Assembly (NCBI GenBank): GCA_027575765.1
Contig: JANBPT010000242.1
Coordinates: forward strand, 1-51,581
Source of the DNA: Tieghemiomyces parasiticus
Lineage: Eukaryota; Kickxellomycota; Dimargaritomycetes; Dimargaritales; Dimargaritaceae
Reading direction: 5' to 3'
DNA length: 51,581 bases
How positions within the stretch are numbered: the stretch's first letter is position 1; each line of letters begins with the position of its first letter. The position numbers and the translations under genes were made by a program. Of the stretch, positions 45,821 to 51,581 are shown in pieces. The notes below the pieces were generated by a model. The model was given only the letters and a program-made list of their open reading frames with translations, made no database searches and was not told the origin of the DNA.

Positions 45821-46147
45821 TGTGGCAAGGATTACCAACAGGCGAGTCTGCGCGCCGCTTCTGACGAGGCCCCCCCGCCAGCGATCATACCGTACTGTTT
45901 AAAATTCGCTCTGAGAGGTAAGGGCCGATATCACCGCTCATTGACGAAGGTGGACCATGGATACTTAATGGTTACTTTAATTACTACCGAGTAATACAGT
46001 TCACAATGAGGCAAACCTATCCTGTCTCCTCTCACTACTGGATGCACGGCTAGAAGCTAGGCTGAACCTTCACGGTTGGCTCGAATGGCCCAGCTTTATC
46101 ATATTTATACATTTTATTGGAAACTATGCGGATGGAGCTGGGCCGGC
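45821..46147. other. Intergenic, tail to tail
   Basis: About 330 nt between the stops of the Ytp1-like gene and PTAR1. No gene seen. Confidence 0.4.
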
Positions 46148-48091
46148 TCAGTCCTCTGCGGCCTCATGCATATGCAGCCAACGCTGATATCTCTCGGCCA
46201 GTGTGCGCGGAATGCCACTTGCCACAGGCTGGTGCGGCCCGGTGTCATCCAGAGCGGCGCGGACCCACGCTAAATGATCTGCGGTATTTGTTGTAGACAA
46301 TCCCCACAGTTGGTCCCATCGGGCATTGCTAGGCGCATCGGACGACGGTGCACAGTTTGGTATGGTCAGGACGATCCCCAGTGCGGCCAGATCGGCCGTA
46401 ACTTCCTCCTGGTGGTACCGTAGCCCTTCAAGCAACCAGCCAATGCTGTTGGCGGCTTGAATGGCGAGTCGGCCCTGGTGGCGTCGGTTGAAGGCTACCG
46501 CCAGAACCAGACCATGCCGAAAGTTACACCAGAGGGCCTCATGAGTCGGATACAGGCGGAGAAGATCCCGGGTGGCCAGCGCATGTAAAGCGATAACGCA
46601 ACCCGTCAACGCCAACCCGATCGATTGGTCGTCTGAAGTAGCATAAACCAGATCGCCGCTGCGCTGGTTGATGCGGTAGAATGCCGCAAGCGGGCCGGCC
46701 TGTCCTTCAGCCGCTTGCCGTGCCTGATCGTGGTGAACTGCCAGGGGGCACCGGTTAATGTAGTCCGTCAAGCACCGGGTCAATGCAAGGCCATAGGCGC
46801 CCGCGGAATGGTCACTCACGTGAAGCCGTAGCCACCGGTGGGTGCCAGCCCAGGCTTGCCATAGTGAGTCGCCCACGGTATCGAAAATGTTGAGGGTCCC
46901 GGAGAACCCCGGATCTGGTAAGGCGGCGAGGAGACTGCGGTCCAGAAACTGGCGGTAGGTCCAGGCGTAGTAGAGTCGCGGGTAGGCCGTTGCTGCCTGG
47001 TCGCACAACACATAGTCGTTGGCGAGGTAGCCAAGGTAGGCCCGTTGGTCACCTTGACGTTTTAGTTGGCGAAGTGTCCATTTTCTGGGCGGTATAGTAT
47101 AGTAAAATCGTTGGGTGATGAGCATATATTCAATTGGACGAGGTGGTTAATATCGCTCGGCAGCGCCCGGGGAAGTAAAAACCACAGCAGAAGCTAGAGC
47201 TGATTTATATTGACAACAGGGACAAAGGCAGCTAAGGGGGTTGGGGAGGGGGTGGGATCAGCCTAAGGCCGAATTGGACCTTACCGATGGTTCCATACGT
47301 CGTCGCAGCTAGACCGCTTCCTCATACCGAGGATTAGAGCGGTTAGCCGCATTTCGTCGTGCCAGTCCTTTCTTGTCCCATTGAGCAGGAGCCAACGTTT
47401 TCTGTAGGGTTGAATTGGGGCCATCGGAGGCACAGAGGTGAGCGATCTGGTCAATATGTTATGGGCATACCGAACCTGTTGGGGCCAGCCTTCCGGGTAG
47501 CACTGTCGCCCGGAAGAACCGGTAAACTTACCGCTGGTTCCAGGCTGAATAGTCGCGGTGGTTAAGGATGAGGAGGGACTGAGTGAACGACATAAGCTCC
47601 CTAGTTGGTAGAGACGCTGAGGGAAGACCATGCTTTCGCAGCCGGCGTAGGTGGCCGAATAGAAGTGGACAAACCCACGCTGGGATACCAAGAGTCCCCT
47701 TGGCCACTTCGAAGGGGTAGTATGGCTTATTGCCGTGGTCGGTCGGCACTGGTCCATCACCAGCCGATTCGTTAAGGCCCGGGACCATCTCGATGGCCAC
47801 TCTACGATAGTGCCGTAGGTGTGCGGGGTTGTCGGTGAATAAGTCGACGGAGGTCGGTGTTGAGCCGGCTGTGCGGGTTAGTCTAGGTACGCGTAAATTT
47901 TTTCGGGGCAGTGATGAGCCTGTTGCCTATGTAGTACCAGGGCGATGGGGAGCGCTCACTATTTAATGACGGCCAATTTTAGTGGTCGTTCAGCGACGAT
48001 GCGGGGGAGGTGATTAGACTTACATGGCCTGACAGTCCAGGTCGTCTATGAGCCCCCGGAAAATCAGGTGCAAGGCTTCATGGGTCGACAT
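46148..48091 (-). CDS. PTAR1: PTAR1, protein prenyltransferase alpha-repeat protein (four exons)
   Basis: In animals PTAR1 is the alpha subunit of geranylgeranyltransferase type III, with RabGGTB, which doubly prenylates the SNARE Ykt6. Exons on the minus strand: 48091-48024, 47882-47532, 47401-47285 and 47084-46148; donors GTAAGT, GTAAGT, GTAAGG; phases match; product 490 aa. Prenyltransferase alpha repeats appear as LLILNHRDYSAWNQRKRWLL, DDVWNHRKWTLRQL, AYPRLYYAWTYRQFL and, after a divergent part, HEALWCNFRHGLVLA. The stretch RWLRLHVSDHSAGAYG matches the MHVSDHSGFHY signature specific to PTAR1 and separates it from FNTA and RABGGTA. An insertion of about 60 residues (DYINRCPLAVHHDQARQAAE onward) lies before the last repeat. 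The N-terminal 23-codon exon (MSTHEALHLIFRGLIDDL) and the acceptor at 47883 rest on phase and similarity of length. Confidence 0.85.
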
Positions 48092-48520
48092 GGCAATCCG
48101 GAAATGCGCTCGGCCCCACAAATTGTCCCCAACGGGTGGGCAGTTGAGTACGAAGTATAGTCGGCGCACGGAATGCGAATGCCGCAGTTTTACTGCTAGG
48201 TTAGGAAGCCAAGAACCGAGAAAGAGCGGGATAATAAGGGTCCCCTCCGGCCATAGGTGGTTGGGACAGGTTGTCCTGGCCAACCCCCTAAAAAAACAGT
48301 ATGCGCGATGTGTGTGGGGCCGCATTTCAAAGTATCCGAAATATTTCGTTACAGGCCACTTTCTGATCATTATTAGGGCGGAATATAGATTGTTCAATTT
48401 TTTTTTATAAATACAGGAATGTAATCGGATGCCAGCACAACAGAGTATTGCCATGTTCATCCGGGTAGTTCCGAGGGATACCGAGTAGTGGCGAACGCTG
48501 GGTTAAGCGAGTAGGCTGAC
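48092..48520. other. Intergenic, PTAR1 upstream region
   Basis: About 430 nt between the PTAR1 start and the SNARE stop, both on the minus strand. No gene seen. Confidence 0.4.
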
Positions 48521-49351
48521 TCAGGTAAAAATGACCAGGGCTATCAATATGAACACAACGACGAGAAGGACAATGATAAGGTAAAACGACTTGTTCCCTG
48601 GAAATGCCGTCAGTTTACGTGAAGAACAAGAATGAAGCGCGTTGGTCAGTTTTTAAAGTCTGAAAGGGGAGAAGAAGAGGATGGCACTGGGCTGCATTGG
48701 TGGCTAGGTGCAGCATTCGACTGCTCAGTAGTTCCGCAGTGAAGCGGGGCCACATCAACTATCGGATGATGGTAACACGTCTGCCCATACTTACCCGAGT
48801 TCTTCTTGATCATAGTCTCGACGCCCTTCATGGCGCGGGAAAGCTTCCCCTGCGTCTGGTCCGTCTGGCTATCTAGTTCCTCCAACAGTCTAATAAATTG
48901 AACGGAGCGAAGGAGAGTCGAGAGGGTAGCGGGGCGTTAGAACTATGATACCGACTAGCGCGGAAGATCGCCTATATTGGTTGGTAACCTGGAGAGAGCG
49001 CCCATCCGGCGTTACGACCGTCCAAAGACAGAGAGGTAGCAGGATTCGCTACCCGAAGCTATACCGGTCAACCTACACATTGTGGTCCTCCAGCTCATTG
49101 CCCATCGTGCCGGCCATACGCCGGATATTCTGCACCGTTCCCATGACGGAATCCAGCTGTTCATCCTGGTGTCGGATGATGGTGGTCTGGTGTTGCTGCT
49201 CGTCCTCCATCCAGTTGGAGGAGCGTAATGCGTCTCGTGGTAGGAGTGAGGCCGCGGATTCTGGCCGTGGGTGCATTTCAACGACAGAATCGCCGCCATT
49301 ATCCCATATGCTAGGGGGCGCCCGAGCCTGGCGCCGCGAAGAGTCGGTCAT
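48521..49351 (-). CDS. Qc-SNARE, syntaxin 6/8-like (three exons)
   Basis: Small tail-anchored SNARE of the endosomal/Golgi system. Exons on the minus strand: 49351-49077, 48889-48795 and 48597-48521; donors GTAGGT and GTAAGT; phases match; product 148 aa. SNARE helix about residues 60-118: TIIRHQDEQLDSVMGTV, RRMAGTMGNELEDHN, LLEELDSQTDQTQGKL. The QDEQLD start and GNEL centre match the syntaxin 6/10/Tlg1 and syntaxin 8/Syn8 group. The C-terminus is a transmembrane anchor, SFYLIIVLLVVVFILIALVI, ending two residues later. The N-terminal part has only about 55 residues, so the usual Habc bundle is missing or in an unseen upstream exon. At the position of the zero-layer glutamine the codon is CAC (49082-49084), giving His. 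Ykt6 partners with such SNAREs, and PTAR1 next door modifies Ykt6 in animals; proximity may be chance. Confidence 0.85.
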
Positions 49352-50968
49352 AGTGAGGAATCAATACTGAGAAGCGGTATAAGAGAGGGTCGAGTAAACC
49401 AATGGGAAGTAGAAGGGAGCCAATTTTATCAAATGGCCGGAGGAAGGGAGGTGATGGTAGAGAATAACCCAGGGCTCCGAAGCGATTTGGCATCTGCAGT
49501 ACCAAAGGGGTCCTCCCCTACTCTTCCCTTCCTCGTTTAGCGTACCTGTGTGACAGCGGCGCTGCTATGTAGCCAGTGTCGGCAGCACCCGAGTGGCGTG
49601 CTCACCGGTACAGTCGGTCAGCTCACCGATCTCTTCCCTGCATCCAATTTTCATTATTGAAGGTAATATCCTAACCCCATGCTGTCTAGTTGTTTTTTTA
49701 GCCCTGACCACATGATGGTGTGGTACTCGGCTGGGTAAAGATAGGTCTGGCGATCCAATCAACGGAACACTAATTAACCATTCCCTCTGGGGCGGTATCA
49801 TTAACACACGGTATTGTCACCTTAATGCTCCGCGGCTACTGAGCTGTAGGATGCCCTGGTAATCTGAACGTGGTAGTCAGGCCCCACACATTGTACAGAT
49901 ACCACATTGAGTAGTAAGGCGAGGGTCACCAAACAACAGAGGGCTCAGCTCAACAATGAGCACGCCACGTGTGGTGTGGGCCTTAAGCAACTAACCTTCA
50001 TAATAGCAACCCACCGTTAAATGCAATGGGGTGTGCGGCCGGTGGAAAACAATCAAAAGCAAGAGCGTCGAAAACAGCAACTAGGTGAGTTTCCCTAAAC
50101 AAAAGGCCTTATTGATTACAATATTATAATAAATACATGCCATTGGTCCATTTACCACATTGCGTGTGAGACAGGCCTGCAGGGTGTCATTGAGTGTGGT
50201 TGAGGGACTTGGGCCAAGGCCACCTGGAGCTCTGAAGCACCATTGGGTCGGCATCGAGTGTAGGTCCACTTTAAAGGCTGGTTAATTTCCGGATCTAGGC
50301 TGTGAGCATTCCAATGACTCGATAGCAACCAATATTAGGGTATGTCAGGTGGAACTTTATTGAAGACGGGCTCACCTATAGGGGGGCCAACAGGGCCAAA
50401 AGGTTGCAGGTTTAGAGAGTTAGAAAATGAGTGGTATAGGAGGGCACAAGATGCCGTGGATAATTTAAAGTGGAATAGTAAAACGAATGCATACTAACAA
50501 GATTTGGTCAGGGCCGTCCCTGGCCCCTTTTCTATACCCTCCAGGAGAGGTTGTGGTCCATCTAGATCCGGTAGACCTGGTAATTGGTGGGGCTCAATGG
50601 TTTGGGTCAGGAGTTTGTATGAAATCAGTAAGTTCTGGTAGGCCACATAATACATAACTCAGCCCCAAAGGCATTCAGAAGGCTAAATTGAAAGGCACCA
50701 CTAAACATAAGCTTATGACCTTGGACTTGAGACGGATGGCCCAGTAAACAATCAAATACAATATAGCGAGCATAGGTCCAATTATTAGCATCAATGACCC
50801 CATCCCAACATTAACAGGCCCTGATGTGTTGGTATTTGTTGGTATCCGAAAGTCAACGTGCCACAAGACCTTGCCAGCCCCCGCAATACCACAAAGTGTG
50901 CCAATATTAGGCCCAAGTCTAGTACAAGTGTAACAAAAATGTGTGAGGATTTCTTAGTCAAATGATGT
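49352..50968. other. Intergenic and mariner 3' flank
   Basis: 1.6 kb without a recognised gene. The right half (about 49860-50968) is richer in A/T and in CA/TG steps than the gene islands and probably includes the 3' untranslated part of the mariner element; an AATAAA lies just after the transposase stop on the minus strand. I could not place the terminal inverted repeat. An open frame at 50675-50866 (minus) contains a hydrophobic stretch (SLMLIIGPMLAILYLIVYW) but no recognised domain. Confidence 0.35.
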
Positions 50969-51581
50969 TTATTCAATATAGCTGCCACCACTCTGTACCA
51001 CTTGGCAAGCCCTTTCCATCCAGCTATCAGAACAGGCTCTATAGTCACTTGGCTGGAGCCTGGCTAACTGCAATTGCCAGGCGTCCATGACCACCTCCAC
51101 TGTGCTGAACTTCTTACCCCTCAGCCGCTGTTTGATATTCCTGAACAGCCAAAAGTTGCAGGGGGCCAGTTCAGGACTGTAAGGAGGGGCTGGCAGAAGT
51201 TTGAGTTTAGAGTCAGAAATGTAGGTCTGGGTAACTGCAGCACAATGTGGTGGTGCATTATCATGGTGAAGCTGTAGTGGGTGATGGTCCAGACTTCCAC
51301 GTGCCTCCACCCAGGCCTGGAGCATGGGCTTTAGCCCATACTCTACATGGAATTTAGTGGAGACTTTGACACCAGGGAACTTGACACTCAGGTATAATAG
51401 GCCACGCCTGGTGAAATAAATGGTCAGCATCACCTTGGGTGTGGTATGGCCTTGGTAAGTCTCAGTTGGGACAGGGCCACCTTTAGGACACCACCTCCGG
51501 CAACTGGAGCCAGCAGGGGGATCATAAAGGTACACCCAAGTCTCGTCACCTGTGACAATGGAGTCCAGCAGCTAGTCACTG
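50969..51581 (-). mobile_element. Tc1/mariner-family (mariner) transposase relic, cut by window edge
   Basis: C-terminal two thirds of a mariner DDE/D transposase on the minus strand, ending at TAA 50969-50971; the 5' part lies outside the window. Visible: IVTGDETWVYLYDP with the first catalytic Asp, LHHDNAPPH with the second, YSPELAPCNFWLF where the third is expected, then KQRLRGKKFST and the C-terminal WMERACQ...GGSYIE. Spacing between the second Asp and the third site is 34 residues, the mariner DD34D spacing. The third site is Asn (AAC at 51155-51157) instead of Asp. An in-frame TAG at 51572-51574 interrupts the frame just before IVTGDETW. Both defects mean this copy cannot encode an active enzyme. 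Confidence 0.92.

Noticed and set aside
48020..48460. 146-codon frame upstream of and including the PTAR1 first exon
   Set aside because: Only its last 23 codons fit PTAR1; upstream residues look random and the splice donor at 48023 is strong.
50675..50866. Small membrane-protein-like frame next to the mariner
   Set aside because: One hydrophobic stretch alone is weak evidence, no family match, and it lies in probable element or flank sequence.
1..51581. CRISPR arrays, bacterial operons, plasmid or phage modules
   Set aside because: No regularly spaced repeats were seen, and spliced eukaryotic genes span the window.

Overview
The window is nuclear DNA of a fungus, most likely an early-diverging (zygomycete-grade) lineage. 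The basis is gene content: an HMG box of the fungal mating-type kind, a Ytp1-like membrane protein, Hem25, Tma7 and Rpa43, alongside opisthokont genes that many yeasts have reduced (U2SURP, PTAR1). Gene structure agrees: most genes are cut by introns of about 50-200 nt with GTAAGT-like donors, and I could join exons by matching phase across every junction. No ribosome-binding sites or operons are expected or seen. No tRNA, rRNA or CRISPR array was recognised.

Layout. 1.4-11.4 kb is a dense island: RPA43 (-), TMA7 (+), CENP-L (-), a Maf-family nucleotide pyrophosphatase (-) and a THP3/LENG8 SAC3-domain protein (-). 13.1-21.2 kb holds PIG-P (+), a small DMAC1/Dmo2-like inner-membrane protein (-) and the spliceosomal U2SURP/SR140 gene (+, 11 exons). 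An unrecognised three-exon small gene may follow at 21.7-22.2 kb (-). 22.2-30.2 kb is gene-poor. 30.2-34.3 kb carries two tandem HMG-box genes that are clearly paralogous. After another 2.3 kb gap come CDK5RAP1 (+), HEM25/SLC25A38 (+) and mitochondrial uS10m (-). A disrupted Ytp1-like gene lies at 44.4-45.8 kb, PTAR1 (-) at 46.1-48.1 kb, and a Qc-SNARE (-) at 48.5-49.4 kb. A dead mariner transposase runs off the right edge.

The genes are mostly unrelated housekeeping functions. Three act in mitochondria and sit together (CDK5RAP1, Hem25, uS10m).

The best candidate for something new is the tandem HMG pair. Both boxes begin at residue 142 of intronless proteins and are about two thirds identical. 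They share a motif near the C-terminus and a conserved block just before the start codon. The pair sits between gene-poor flanks, and a diverged repeat lies directly downstream that is also present 20 kb away. This architecture fits a sex or mating-type locus, but only the sequence resemblance is seen; the role is inference. Other notable points are a histidine at the SNARE zero layer, a 1-kb intron inside U2SURP, a 26-nt CENP-L exon, a 7-nt first exon proposed for uS10m, and a mariner with a lost catalytic aspartate and a stop codon.
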